From contig NZ_KV825630.1 in NCBI RefSeq assembly GCF_001831515.1, forward strand, positions 251,575-315,574: 64,000 nucleotides of DNA, read 5' to 3'. The notes under the pieces were generated by a model. It saw only the letters and a program-made list of their open reading frames with translations, ran no database searches and was not told the DNA's origin. This stretch comes from Corynebacterium sp. HMSC074A01. Its GTDB lineage: Bacteria > Actinomycetota > Actinomycetes > Mycobacteriales > Mycobacteriaceae. Each line of letters opens with the position of its first letter. Position 1 is the stretch's first letter. This document shows, one piece after another, positions 20,071 through 30,500 of the stretch. The position numbers were made by a program, and so were the translations under genes.

Positions 20071-21135
20071 TTACTTCGGCGGTCCGGTTGCTGGGATGTT
20101 CGCGGCCCGGGCGTGTCTTCGTGCCGGGTCGGTGTGTTTAACCCCGCGAGGTGTGAGGTAGCCTTTCGGGCTTTGCCACATGATCTGCCCGCCAACCCGC
20201 TGCATCCTGCCCCGGTCCGGTCTGCCGTTTTGTCGGTTATGGTAGGTGCACAACCAGCACATATTCTCGACCTCGGTCGCCCCGCCTTTGGCCCATTCCT
20301 GGATGTGGTGTGCTTCGGAGAAGTCCGCCGGCTGGTTGCACCCAGCCCACGCGCAGGTGGCGCCGTCCGCGCTCATCAGGGCGCGCAGCTCGCGGGTGGC
20401 ATGGCGCTCGAGTTTCACCGGGTACAGGTTGACCGGCCCGTCCGTGGCGGAAATCAGGGCGATGTAGCCGGCTGCTTGCAGCTTCCGGTTGACTAACTCT
20501 GCACCGGTGAGCCACTCGCCGTTGGTCAGCTGGACCTCGACCTCGCCGTCGTCGCGCATGCGCCACTGGACGAAGTCGCCGATGTCCATGTTCAGCACGG
20601 TGGTAATCGACGCGTCGCCACCCGTTCGTGTGTCCTTGAGCCACGCCTGCGGGTCGTCTTTCGCTGCGCGGTACACCGGCAGGATGTCGGTGGTGCGCCC
20701 GGTGATGTGGACGGTGGACCAGCCTGTGTTGTGGAAGGTCACCGACGTCTTGGGCGCACGCGGCGCGGGTGGTTTCAGCTCCTTCTTCAAGGCTTTGGCG
20801 CGCTTGACCACGGTGCGCAGATCGCCTTCGGTTTCGCACAGCTTCTGGCGGTAGTGCCACCGGTCCTTGTCGGAGTCCAGCGAACGCGAGGAGCGCGCGA
20901 TATAGGCCAGCGTGTCCAGCCGGTGTTCGTTTTCCCGCGCCGCGGCAACACACGCCGCCTGCGCCTTTGTATTGCGCACCGACCCGTAGAACACCTCGGC
21001 AGCAACGGCGAGCTGTTCGGCACGGTCGCGATCCATCCCGCGGGCGACAAGCTCGGAGGCGCTCGCCGAAGCCGCGTCGGCAACGATGGCGATGCCGGCG
21101 CGGTCCTGGGCGATGAGTGCGTCTACGAGATTCAT
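20071..21135 (-). CDS. 13E12-type HNH endonuclease domain protein
   Basis: A 354-residue protein of the mycobacterial/corynebacterial 13E12 repeat (DUF222-HNH) type. The N-terminal two thirds are helical with the DUF222-like region. The C-terminal HNH motif reads CAWAGCNQPADFSEAHHIQEW then NMCWLCTYHNR, with the two CxxxxC/CxxC zinc ligand pairs and HH catalytic histidines intact. It is probably a DNA nuclease, but the targets of this large family are unknown and many copies are inert. ATG 21135 was preferred to upstream in-frame ATGs. Confidence 0.8.
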   Translation of the reverse strand: MNLVDALIAQDRAGIAIVADAASASASELVARGMDRDRAEQLAVAAEVFYGSVRNTKAQAACVAAARENEHRLDTLAYIARSSRSLDSDKDRWHYRQKLCETEGDLRTVVKRAKALKKELKPPAPRAPKTSVTFHNTGWSTVHITGRTTDILPVYRAAKDDPQAWLKDTRTGGDASITTVLNMDIGDFVQWRMRDDGEVEVQLTNGEWLTGAELVNRKLQAAGYIALISATDGPVNLYPVKLERHATRELRALMSADGATCAWAGCNQPADFSEAHHIQEWAKGGATEVENMCWLCTYHNRQNGRPDRGRMQRVGGQIMWQSPKGYLTPRGVKHTDPARRHARAANIPATGPPK

Positions 21136-21243
21136 GCCACCCACCATAAACGCCCGCAACCTGCGCAAACAAGCAAATGTGAGAAGTATTCCACTTTCGC
21201 CCCAACAGGGAACCGACAGCCCAATTCGTGCGTCTAATAAGGG

Positions 21244-22998
21244 TTATCGCAAAACACGCGCGGTGCCGTCAACGCGGCGGGTCACCCCTGCCGCATCAAG
21301 ATACTCGAGCAGCGGAATAGCCACGCGGCGGGTCGTATCCCACGCCTTGCGCGCCTGGGAGGCGGTAAACGGCGCGTCGAGGAGGCGCAGGAGATTGGTG
21401 GCGTGCGTGGGGGCATCGGCAAGCAGCACGATGTCCCGGTTCGCGCCGAGCCGGATAATGCGGCCGGCGCGCTCGGCAGCGGCGAGCTCCTTCGCGCCGA
21501 GCTGCCAACGCTCGAGGTCAGCTGCCTCAGGTGCCTGGAAGGGCGCGCGTCGCAGGTGCGCTTCGAGCGATGCGATGCCGGGGGCGATGGCGGCACTGGT
21601 GGTGAGCAGGCCGTCGGCAAGCGTGAGCTTCGCTGCGGCGGCGACAAGCGGCAGCAGCTTCGGATCCGGCAGGCCGAGCTTGTCCACGGCCGCGCCCGCG
21701 GTGAGCCCCGCCGAGAGCGGATCGCGGCGCGTGTGCTGCGCGACCGCGTCCAAAAGTGCGCGCTTCCACTCCATGACTTGGGTGGCGCGGATCCAGTAGC
21801 CGGCGAACTCGATGGTGCCCTGCGGCGGCTCCCCTGGCACCAGAAAGCCGAGGCGGGCCAGGTGCGCAGGCGTGACCGCGACGCGGCGGGCGATCTCGTG
21901 GGAGGGGTTGGGAAGTGTCGGCAATTCTGCAGCGCGGCGGCGTCCGTCGCCGCGGCGCGGCAGTTCGGGCGGGTCGACGTCCACGGCGCGCACACCGGCG
22001 AGGATGTGCTGGGCACCGGGGGCGCGCAGGGCGAGCGTATCGCCGAGCGTGACCGGTAGCGGGCGCTCCAAAATAAGGCGCAGGTAGTCCTCACCGAAGG
22101 GGCGGATCTTCGCCGTGACCTGGGCGGTGCCGAGGTGGGCGTGGACTTCGTGTGGGAGTGCGGTGGCGGGTGTGCCGGTGGTGACGTGGGCGTCGAGAAG
22201 CGAAGTGTGCTCCCACGCCTCGGGGGTGCACAGCGCGTCGCCGCGGCGCACCTCTTCGGCGCTGATGTCGCGCAGGTTGAGTGCGGCGCGCATGGCGGGA
22301 CGGGCGGCGTCGACGGGTGCGTCCTCGGATTGGATGCCGCGGACTTTCACGTCGCGTGAGCCGAGTCGCAGCGTGTCGCCGGGGCGGATAGTGCCCGCGG
22401 TCAGCGTGCCGGTGACCACCGTGCCCGCGCCCTTGACGCTGAAAGCGCGGTCGACCCAAAAACGCACGCGCGCGGCGGGATCAGGTAAAGGTGCCGCGCG
22501 CAGCATCTCCGCGCAGGCGGCGACGAGTGAATCGACGCCCTCGCCGGTGTGCGCGGAAACCTCGACGATCGGCGCGCCTGCGAGCGTGGTGCCCGCGACC
22601 TCGCGGGCGATTTCGGCGCGCACTTCATCCCTGCGCTGCGCGTCGGCGCGGTCCGCGCGGGTCATCGCGATGACCACGTTGGAGATGCCGAAGGCGTTGA
22701 TCGCCGCCGCGTGGTCGCGTGACTGGGCCATCCAGCCCTCGTCGGCCGCGACCACGAAGAGCACGGCGGGCGCTGGGCCGACGCCGGCGAGCATGTTGGC
22801 GATGAAGCGCTCGTGCCCCGGCACGTCGACAAACGCGACGTCCAACGTATCCAACTTCGCCCACACGAAGCCCAAGTCGATGGTCAGGCCGCGCTGCTGC
22901 TCCTCCTCCCAGCGGTCAGGCTCCATCCCAGTGAGTGCCTTGACCAGGGTGGATTTTCCGTGGTCAACGTGGCCCGCAGTGGCGATGACGTACGGCAT
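21244..22998 (-). CDS. selB: Selenocysteine-specific elongation factor SelB
   Basis: A 584-residue GTPase that carries Sec-tRNA to the ribosome at UGA codons marked by a SECIS hairpin. The EF-Tu-like part has TAGHVDHGKST (residues 6-16), DVPGHERF and TRADRAD. Domains II and III follow. The C-terminal third holds the winged-helix repeats that bind SECIS RNA (about residues 380-584). ATG 22998 overlaps the selA stop codon by one base (TAATG), which indicates coupled translation; the longer frame upstream is a shadow of selA. Confidence 0.95.
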   Translation of the reverse strand: MPYVIATAGHVDHGKSTLVKALTGMEPDRWEEEQQRGLTIDLGFVWAKLDTLDVAFVDVPGHERFIANMLAGVGPAPAVLFVVAADEGWMAQSRDHAAAINAFGISNVVIAMTRADRADAQRRDEVRAEIAREVAGTTLAGAPIVEVSAHTGEGVDSLVAACAEMLRAAPLPDPAARVRFWVDRAFSVKGAGTVVTGTLTAGTIRPGDTLRLGSRDVKVRGIQSEDAPVDAARPAMRAALNLRDISAEEVRRGDALCTPEAWEHTSLLDAHVTTGTPATALPHEVHAHLGTAQVTAKIRPFGEDYLRLILERPLPVTLGDTLALRAPGAQHILAGVRAVDVDPPELPRRGDGRRRAAELPTLPNPSHEIARRVAVTPAHLARLGFLVPGEPPQGTIEFAGYWIRATQVMEWKRALLDAVAQHTRRDPLSAGLTAGAAVDKLGLPDPKLLPLVAAAAKLTLADGLLTTSAAIAPGIASLEAHLRRAPFQAPEAADLERWQLGAKELAAAERAGRIIRLGANRDIVLLADAPTHATNLLRLLDAPFTASQARKAWDTTRRVAIPLLEYLDAAGVTRRVDGTARVLR

Positions 22999-24272
22999 TA
23001 GCGCTCCCCCTCCGCGCACTCGAGTACGGCCTGTGCGATCTCCTCGTCGCGGTGCGGGGGCACACACCGCAGGTCCAGCAGCAGTTGGCCGTCGTGGACG
23101 CGCCCGAGCACCGCCGGCCGTCGCCTGCGCAAGGGGGCAGCAAGTACAGGATCGAGCGCGACCGCGTACCCAGGCAGCGGCACGCCGGGCGCTCCCCCGC
23201 CGCCGACGCGCCCGTCGTGCGCAACCACGGGCGCGCCCACACGCTCGGCCAGCGCTTGTGTGCGCGCCCGCAGCGTGTCGGGGTCCGCATGCAGCGCGGC
23301 CGAGGTCGGTGTTTCCGCCGCCCGCACCGTCGCCTCGAGCGCGGCCAGGCGCAGCTTATCGACGCGCACCGCCCTCGCCAGCGGATGCCGCCGCAACTTC
23401 GCAACCGCCTCGGCCCGCCCCATGATCACGCCCGCCTGCGGCCCGCCGAGCAGCTTGTCGCCGGAGAACAGGACGATGTCGGCGCCGTGGGCGAGCGCCG
23501 TTGCCGCGTCCGGCTCGTCCGGCAGCGCGGGGTCCGGGTGCAGCAGGCCGGAGCCGGTATCCACGATGAGCGACAGGCCGTTGGCATCCGCGATCTGGCG
23601 CAGCTGCGCCACAGAAGCCTCGGCGGTAAAGCCGTGGACTCGGTAGTTCGAGGGGTGCACTTTCAAGATCGCGCGCAGCGAATCATCAGCGGCGGCGCGC
23701 TCGTAATCGTGCGGGTGCGTGCGGTTGGTCGCGCCGACCTCCACCAGCTTCACGTGGGCGGACTCGATGAGCTCGGGCAGGCGGAACCCGGCGCCGATCT
23801 CGATGAGTTCGCCGCGCGAGATCGCGACCGAACCGTGCTCGGCAAGCGCAGCCGTGGCCAGCAGCAACGCGCTCGCGCCGTTGTTCACCACCAGCGCGTC
23901 CTCGGCCGCGGGGCAGGCCGCCAACAACGCCTTGCGCGCGCCCGCTCCCCGATCGCGGGAGCGCACCCCGTTTGCTAAGTCCATCTCCACGTCCACGTAG
24001 CCCGCGGCGGAAACCAGCGCGTCGACCGCCAGCGGGCCGAGTGCCGCGCGACCGACGTTGGTGTGCACCACCACGCCGGTGGCATTGAGCACGGGCGTGA
24101 GTGTGGTCGCGCCGGCGTCGATCAGGTTCAGGAAGTGCTCGGGGGCATCGTCGGGGTGGAGCTCGCCGCGTCGACAAGCAGCCTGCACCTCGTGCGCACA
24201 AGCCTTCAGCGCGTGCGGGGCGAGCGCAAGCAAAGTATCGGTACCTGGGATGTTGCGGCGCGGATCGCTCAA
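22998..24272 (-). CDS. selA: L-seryl-tRNA(Sec) selenium transferase SelA
   Basis: A 424-residue PLP enzyme that converts Ser-tRNA(Sec) to Sec-tRNA(Sec) using selenophosphate. Motifs seen are NATGVVVHTNVGRA (residues about 63-76), NNGASALLL for phosphate binding, and the PLP lysine in FSGDKLLGGPQAG. The TTG start at 24272 is supported by AAGGGAGGA upstream. The gene begins 25 bases after the tRNA-Sec 3' end, on the same strand, so tRNA and protein may share a transcript. Confidence 0.95.
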   Translation of the reverse strand: MSDPRRNIPGTDTLLALAPHALKACAHEVQAACRRGELHPDDAPEHFLNLIDAGATTLTPVLNATGVVVHTNVGRAALGPLAVDALVSAAGYVDVEMDLANGVRSRDRGAGARKALLAACPAAEDALVVNNGASALLLATAALAEHGSVAISRGELIEIGAGFRLPELIESAHVKLVEVGATNRTHPHDYERAAADDSLRAILKVHPSNYRVHGFTAEASVAQLRQIADANGLSLIVDTGSGLLHPDPALPDEPDAATALAHGADIVLFSGDKLLGGPQAGVIMGRAEAVAKLRRHPLARAVRVDKLRLAALEATVRAAETPTSAALHADPDTLRARTQALAERVGAPVVAHDGRVGGGGAPGVPLPGYAVALDPVLAAPLRRRRPAVLGRVHDGQLLLDLRCVPPHRDEEIAQAVLECAEGER

Positions 24273-24297
24273 ACTCGTGTCCTCCCTTATAAGCGCG

Positions 24298-24392
24298 TGG
24301 CGGAGACGGACAGGAATCGAACCTGCCAGACCGAGCTACTCGGCCTCACCAGTTTTGAAGACTGGGGCGCCCACCAGGACGCGTACGCCTCC
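24298..24392 (-). tRNA. selC: tRNA-Sec (anticodon UCA)
   Basis: A 95-base tRNA with encoded CCA. The acceptor 5' strand GGAGGCG (from 24392) pairs with CGTCTCC followed by G and CCA at 24298-24300. The anticodon arm is CCAGT-CTTCAAA-ACTGG with anticodon TCA (plus-strand 24356-24358), which reads UGA. A long variable arm (GGCCGAG...CTCGGTC) and a standard T-arm with TTCGATT are present. The long acceptor and variable arms are the features that mark selenocysteine tRNA. Confidence 0.97.
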
Positions 24393-24416
24393 GCGCAAAA
24401 CGCTACCATAGGCCCC

Positions 24417-25409
24417 ATGAGCACTACGAACCCAGAAATCCGTCTCACCCAGTTTGCTGCCGGCGGGGGCTGCGCCTGCAAGATCCCACCCGGCGAGCTC
24501 GAGGACGCCGTCAAAGGCCTGGTTGGCGTGAGCGACCCGAACGTGATCGTCGGCCTGGACGACGGCGATGATGCCTCCGCCATCCGCGTGCGCGAGGACC
24601 TCGCCGTGATTTCCACCGCCGACTTCTTCACCCCGGTGGTGGACGACGCGTACACGTGGGGCAAGATCGCCGCCGTCAACGCGCTTTCCGACGTCTACGC
24701 CATGGGCGGCACCCCGATTACCGCCATCAACCTGCTCGGATGGCCACGCGATGTGCTGCCGCAGGAACTCATCCGCGAGGTGCTCCACGGCGGACTCGAC
24801 GGCGCGAGCGCGGCCGGCATCTCGGTGACCGGCGGCCACTCCATTTCCGCGCCCGAACCGATCTACGGCATGGCGGCGACCGGCACGATTGACCCGGCCC
24901 GCCTCATGCGCAACGACGCCGCCGCCCCCGGCCTGCCAATCACGCTGACCAAGCCGATCGGCTCCGGCCTTTTGAACAACCGTCACAAGGCCACCGGCGA
25001 GTGGTTCGAGCAGGCAGTTGAGGTGATGACCACGCTGAACCGCGATGCATCGCGGGCCGCCGTCGAGGCGGGCGTGCGCGCGGCGACCGACGTCACGGGC
25101 TTCGGGTTGCTCGGCCACCTGTACAAGATGGCGCGCGCCTCCGGCATCGACGCGGTTATCGACCACACGAAGGTCCCGCTTATCGACGGCGCGCGCGACA
25201 CCCTCGACAAAGGCTTCATCCCCGGCGGCTCGCAGCGCAACCTCGACTGGGTGCGCCCGCACGTCGACGCGGACGGTGTGGGAGACGACGACCTCCTGCT
25301 GCTCGCCGACGCGCAGACTTCCGGCGGCCTGCTGGTCATCGGCGAGGTGCCCGGCTACCCCGTCATCGGCGAGACCACCGAGGGCACCGGGCGAGTCCGC
25401 GTGCGCTAG
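24417..25409 (+). CDS. selD: Selenide, water dikinase SelD
   Basis: A 330-residue ATP-dependent enzyme that makes selenophosphate, the selenium donor for SelA. The catalytic motif is GGGCACK with cysteine (Cys19/Cys21) and the essential lysine (Lys22); selenocysteine is not used here. Later motifs are STADFFTPVVDD, NALSDVYAMGG for metal and ATP binding, and GFGLLGH. ATG 24417 fits the family N-terminus. TACCAT lies exactly seven bases before it and no SD is visible, so the transcript is probably leaderless. The gene overlaps the end of the nrfD-like gene by four bases. Confidence 0.95.
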   Translation: MSTTNPEIRLTQFAAGGGCACKIPPGELEDAVKGLVGVSDPNVIVGLDDGDDASAIRVREDLAVISTADFFTPVVDDAYTWGKIAAVNALSDVYAMGGTPITAINLLGWPRDVLPQELIREVLHGGLDGASAAGISVTGGHSISAPEPIYGMAATGTIDPARLMRNDAAAPGLPITLTKPIGSGLLNNRHKATGEWFEQAVEVMTTLNRDASRAAVEAGVRAATDVTGFGLLGHLYKMARASGIDAVIDHTKVPLIDGARDTLDKGFIPGGSQRNLDWVRPHVDADGVGDDDLLLLADAQTSGGLLVIGEVPGYPVIGETTEGTGRVRVR

Positions 25410-26494
25410 CGCGCGGTCGTGATCGAGTCGCCGACCTGGCCGGCCTCCTGGCGGACGCGCAGGCGGTTGCGCTGCGGCTCGACCACGTACTTCGGGTCCT
25501 CGGTGGAGCGCTTGCCAGCGGCGATAATGCCGAAGCGCGTCAGGCAGGAGGCGGTGGCCATCGCCGCACCGCTTAGCCCCGCGATGACGCGGTTCTTCCC
25601 GCCCAAAACAGCGCCGATACCACCGGCGACGACGAGCGCCTCGGCTGCCTTGAGCATGCGGCCAGCCTTGCCCTCCTGCATCGTTTCCGGCAGCGGATCG
25701 TCGAGCGCGCGCTCCACGCTTTTCGACGCCACGACGTCCGCCACCGCGCCCGCCGCCGCCAACACCCGGGCCGGGCCGTTGTTCGCGGTCGAGGTGGTCA
25801 CCAGCGCCACGCCCGCGGACGCGCACGCAGCAGAGGAGACGAACAGGTTGGGCAGCTGCTTATGCGCGCCTTGCCACATCGGCACCGAGGTATTGCCGAG
25901 CAGCACCGCGGTGTAAACGGCCAGCGGCGCGCCCATAAGCCCGGAGAACACGCCCATCGGGGTGGCCAGCGCGTGCAGTGCCTTGCGCGCGGGTGCCGGC
26001 AGCGGGATGCGCTCACCGGTTAAGGTGTCTACCTCCGCAGCTGCGGCAGCCACCGCCGCGCTGGAGAAGGATCCGAGGATCCAGGACCCAACAGACATCG
26101 GCGAGGAGAGCTTGAACACGCGGAACATGTTCAAAAGGCGCTCCGGCCGACCCAGGTCCAACACGAGGCAGCCGGAGCCGACAGCCGCGGCAACGGCTGC
26201 CGTGAGCCGGGTGTTGCGCTGCAGCTCGCGGTTGCCGGTCGCGCCCGCGCCGACGGCGAGCAGCGAGGAACCGCCTGCGACGCCGCCGAGGAAGAAATAC
26301 ACGCCAATCGGCCATTCCCAGGGCGGGAATTTCACGATCGGGCGGCCGTAGTAGGAGTCGTACTGCGCGAACTCCGCGCGCGGCACCATCAGCTCCTCGC
26401 CGCGGCGCTGCTTCTTACCGCGCGGTCCCTTCCTGTCCTTGCGGCGCGGGCCGCGGGGTGCTTCCGGCGGTCGGAATGCGTCGAAGTCTGCCAT
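25406..26494 (-). CDS. NrfD-type membrane subunit of formate dehydrogenase
   Basis: A 362-residue polytopic membrane protein of the NrfD/PsrC family. After a basic, Arg/Lys-rich cytoplasmic N-terminus (PRGPRRKDRKGPRGKKQRR) it has PWEWPIGVYFFLGGVAGGSSLL, a family hallmark, and about eight membrane segments. It should pass electrons from the iron-sulfur subunit to the quinone pool without haem. It starts directly after the fdhB-like stop codon, as the third gene of the formate dehydrogenase operon. Confidence 0.85.
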   Translation of the reverse strand: MADFDAFRPPEAPRGPRRKDRKGPRGKKQRRGEELMVPRAEFAQYDSYYGRPIVKFPPWEWPIGVYFFLGGVAGGSSLLAVGAGATGNRELQRNTRLTAAVAAAVGSGCLVLDLGRPERLLNMFRVFKLSSPMSVGSWILGSFSSAAVAAAAAEVDTLTGERIPLPAPARKALHALATPMGVFSGLMGAPLAVYTAVLLGNTSVPMWQGAHKQLPNLFVSSAACASAGVALVTTSTANNGPARVLAAAGAVADVVASKSVERALDDPLPETMQEGKAGRMLKAAEALVVAGGIGAVLGGKNRVIAGLSGAAMATASCLTRFGIIAAGKRSTEDPKYVVEPQRNRLRVRQEAGQVGDSITTAR

Positions 26495-27505
26495 TTACTT
26501 TCCGCCTCCAATCACGAATGCTGCTGCCGCGGCGCCAACCAGGCCCGCTGCTGCGACGACGGCGCGCTTGGCCATCTCGGGCAGGTTCGCGGTGGGCACC
26601 TCGGGGTCTGGCGGGAGGCCGTAGACCTCGGGGGCGTCGAGAAGCAGGAAGATCGAGCCGGTGCCGCCGACGCCGTCCTCGCTGTTCGCGCCGTAGAGGC
26701 GTGCCTCGGTCAGGCCCTGCGCGTGGAGCTCGGCGACGCGCGCCTTCGCCCTCGCCAGCATCTCCGTGTAGGTGCCGTACTGGATCGAGTTGGTCGGGCA
26801 TGTCTTCGCACACGCCGGGCCCTCCCCGACTTGCTGCCGGTCAAAGCACATGGTGCACTTCTGCGCCACGCCGACGTTCTTGATCGGCGCGACCTCGCCG
26901 ACGGTGAAATCTTCGCCCTGCTTAAAGCGCTCGTTGCGCTTTTGCACCCCGCCGTCGGAGCGGCGCTCGATCACGCCGAAGGGGCAGCCTGCTACGCACG
27001 TCCCGCAGCCGTTGCACACATCATCCTGCACCACGACGGTGCCGTGCTCGGTACGGAACAGCGCACCGGTCGGGCACACATCGAGGCAGCCGGCATTGGT
27101 GCAGTGCTTGCACACGTCCGAGGACATCAGCCAGCGGAAATCCGGGGTGTCCGGCAGCTTGGTCTGCGATTCTTCAGGTGCCTCCGCCTCCGCCCCCGGC
27201 ATGTTCGGCATACCGAGGGAGACGAGCTTTTTGCCCTCCTCGCGCGCCTGCGCGATCTGCTCCTCGCTCTGCTCGATAAACGCAACGTGGCGCCAGGTGT
27301 CCGCGCCCAGCGCACCGGTGTTGTCGTAGGACATGCCGGACAGGGCGTACTCACCGTCCTGCGGGTTGCGGTTCCACTCTTTGCAGGCCACCTCGCAGGC
27401 TTTGCAGCCGATACAGATGGAAGTATCGGTGAAAAACGCCTTGCGGTTGTCCCTGTCATAGCCCACGTTGGCGGGCGATTCAGTAATCCGGTTTGTTGTC
27501 TGCAA
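26495..27505 (-). CDS. fdhB: Formate dehydrogenase iron-sulfur subunit
   Basis: A 336-residue electron-transfer subunit with four 4Fe-4S cluster motifs. These are CIGCKACEVACKEWN (about residues 32-46), CKHCTNAGCLDVCP (about 135-148), CNGCGTCVAGCP (about 168-179) and CTMCFDRQQVGEGPACAKTCP (about 215-235). A C-terminal hydrophobic helix (VVAAAGLVGAAAAAFVIG) can anchor it in the membrane, as in FdnH-type subunits. It starts six bases after the fdhF stop codon and ends where the NrfD-like gene begins. Confidence 0.93.
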   Translation of the reverse strand: MQTTNRITESPANVGYDRDNRKAFFTDTSICIGCKACEVACKEWNRNPQDGEYALSGMSYDNTGALGADTWRHVAFIEQSEEQIAQAREEGKKLVSLGMPNMPGAEAEAPEESQTKLPDTPDFRWLMSSDVCKHCTNAGCLDVCPTGALFRTEHGTVVVQDDVCNGCGTCVAGCPFGVIERRSDGGVQKRNERFKQGEDFTVGEVAPIKNVGVAQKCTMCFDRQQVGEGPACAKTCPTNSIQYGTYTEMLARAKARVAELHAQGLTEARLYGANSEDGVGGTGSIFLLLDAPEVYGLPPDPEVPTANLPEMAKRAVVAAAGLVGAAAAAFVIGGGK

Positions 27506-27511
27506 CTGGCC

Positions 27512-30500
27512 CTACCCTTCCTGGTCCGACATGTTGTCCTTGGTGGGATCGTCCTTCGCGGCCGAGGTTTCGCCTTGGCCTTTGCGGATGGCTTCGGACG
27601 ACGCCCCGTCGTGAAGCACTGTCCCTGTGTCCTGATCCAAACCTGCGCGCTTCTGGTACTCGCGCACCAGCGCGACGCGATCCGCGCCACGCGGGCGACG
27701 GCCCGGGCGGATGTCCACGGCCGAGACCTTGGAGGCCTGGATGTTCACGTTCGGGTCGAGCATGATGCCCAGCAGGTCGTTCGGCCCGTCACCGGAGACC
27801 TCGGCGTAGTCGCCGCGGCCGTAGTGGAAGGGCATGCCGATCTGCTCGAAGGTGGCGTCGCCGATCGTGAGCGTCTTGATGCGCTCGGTGACCAGCACGC
27901 GGGCCTCGATGGCGTTGCGCGGCGAAATGATCGTCGCCCACTCGCCGTTTTCCAGCCCGACGCGGCGCGCCAGCTCCGGCGAGACCTCGCAGAAGAGCTC
28001 CGGCTGCAGCTCCGCGAGGAACGGCAGCGTGCGCGTCATCGCACCCGAGGTGTACATCTCGGTCAACCGGTAGGTGTTGAGCATGTACGGGTAGACCTCC
28101 GTGCCCGGCTCGCCGAAGTTCGGTGCCGAGAGGTTGTCCTCCCCGCGCATCACGATGCGCGACGGCGACTGCTGCTGCGAGTACAGCACGTTCGGGTACG
28201 GCGACTCCTGCGGCTCGTAGTGGGTCGGCATCGGCCCGTCCACCATGCCGGTCGGCGCGAACAGCCACGCGCGGCCGTCGTTTTGCATGATGAAGGCGTC
28301 GTTGCCCGCAAGGGCCGCTGGGCCGACCGCGTCGCGGTCCGGCTTGAAGCCAGGCGCGCGGTCCACGGGGAAGTCCACGACATCGTTGGACTGCCACTTC
28401 TCGGCGTCCTCGTCCCACCAGACGAGCTTCTTGCGCTCGGACCACGGCTTGCCGTCCTCGTCCGCCGAGGCGCGGTTGTACAGCACGCGGCGGTTCATCG
28501 GCCACGCCCAGCCCCAATCCAGCGCCATCTCGTCTTGCTCGGAGCCCGGGCGCTTGTTGGCAGAACGGTTCACGTCGCCAGCGAAGACACCACAGTAGAT
28601 CCAGCAGCCGGAAGAAGTGGAACCATCCGCCTTCAGATCGGCGAACTTGTCCACCAGCTGACCCTTGCGCGGGCCCTCCAGGTAGTAGCCGTTGATCTCG
28701 CGCAGCACCGACTCAGGGTCGATTTCGCCGTGCTCGTCCGTGTCGTAGTCCCAGGTGATCTTCTGCAGCGGCAGGTCGCGCGGGTCGGTCGAATCCTTCA
28801 CGCGCTCCTTGATGCGCTTGCCCAGCTCGTAGAAGAACTGCAGATCGCTATCGGCATCGCCCGGGGCGTCCTTCGCCTTGAAGCGCCACTGCAGCATGCG
28901 CTGCGTCTGGGTGAACGTACCGGCCTTCTCCACGTGGTTCGCGGCCGGGAAGAGGAAGACCTCCGTGTCGATCTCCTCGGTGACCAGGTCACCGGACTTG
29001 ATCTCCGGGGAGTCCTTCCAGAACGTCGCGGTCTCGATCTCCTGGAAGTCGCGCACCACCATCCACTTCAGCTTGGACAGCGCCATGCGCTGCATGCGTC
29101 CGTTGGACTGCGCCACCGCGGGGTTCTGGCCGAAGACGAAGTAGCCGTCGACCAGCCCCTCGTTCATCAGCTGCAGGGTGTGGTACGTCGAGTGCGCGCC
29201 GGTCAGGCGCGGCATGAGGTCCATGCCCCAGTTGTTGTCCTCGGTGGCGGCGTCGCCCCAGTAGGTTTTCATCAGCGACACCGCATAGGTGTCGCCCTTC
29301 TGCCAGAAGCCCTTCTGGTCGCGCTTGGATACGGCGGCCAGGTACTCGTCCCAGGTCTGGGCGGTCACCTGCGGCATCGGCAGGTAGCCGGGCAGCAGGT
29401 GGAACAGCGTCGGCACGTCCGTCGAGCCCTGGATCGACGCGTGGCCACGCAGCGCCATGATGCCGGAGCCCGGTCGACCCACGTTGCCCATGAGCAGCTG
29501 CAGGATCGCGCACGTACGGATGAACTGCGCACCCATAGTGTGCTGTGTCCAGCCCAGCGCGTAGGCGAAGCAGGTCGTGCGCTCGCGCCCGGAGTTCTCC
29601 ACGATGGAGTCCGCCAGGTAGTAGAAGTCCTCCTGCGAAATACCGCAGGCCTCCTCCACCACCTCAGGGGTGTAGCGCGAGTAGTGGCGCTTGAGGATCT
29701 GGAAGACCGTGTTCGGGTCCTGCAGCGTGGGATCCGTCTTGTGATCCCACGACACCTGCGCATCCCAGTTCTTCTGCGGCTGCCAGCTCGAGTTGTCGTA
29801 GGAACCGGTCTCCGGGTCGTAGCCGGAGAACAGTCCGTCGAGGTCCTCGGTGTCCTGGAACTCTTCGCTGATCAACGTCGCGGCGTTGGTGAACGCCTTG
29901 ACGTACTCCTCGAAGTACAGGTCATTCTGCAGCACGTAGTTGATCACCGCGCCAAGCAGCACCACGTCGGAGCCGCCGCGGATCGGCACGTGCTTATGTG
30001 CCACTGCCGACGTGCGCGTAAAGCGCGGGTCGACGTGGATGATCCGGGCACCGCGTGCCTTGGCCTCAATGACCCACTGGAACCCGACCGGGTGTGCCTC
30101 GGCCATGTTCGAGCCCTGGATGACAATGCAGTCCGCATTGGCCATGTCCTGCAGCGGCTGGGTTGCGCCACCGCGTCCAAACGAGGATCCCAAACTGGGA
30201 ACCGTGGAGGAGTGTCATATACGGGCCTGATTCTCGATCTGCACCGCGCCAGAAGCGGTCCACAGCTTCTTAATCAGGTAGTTTTCCTCGTTGTCCATCG
30301 CGGCACCGCCCAGGCCAGCAATGCCCATGGTGCGGCGCAGCGCGCGCCCCTCTTCGTCAAAGTCCTGCCAGCCGTTCTTCCGCGCCTCCAGGAAGCGGTC
30401 GGTGACCATGTCCAGCGCGGTGTCGCGGTCCAGCGTCTGCCACTCGGTGGCACCGGGCGCGCGGTAAAGGATCTCGGTCAGGCGACCGGGCGCGTTGACC

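Noticed and set aside
30193..30217. Reading the TGA in fdhF as a pseudogene stop or a gene boundary
   Set aside because: The context around it is the conserved Sec site, a SECIS-like hairpin follows, and all four sel components are adjacent.
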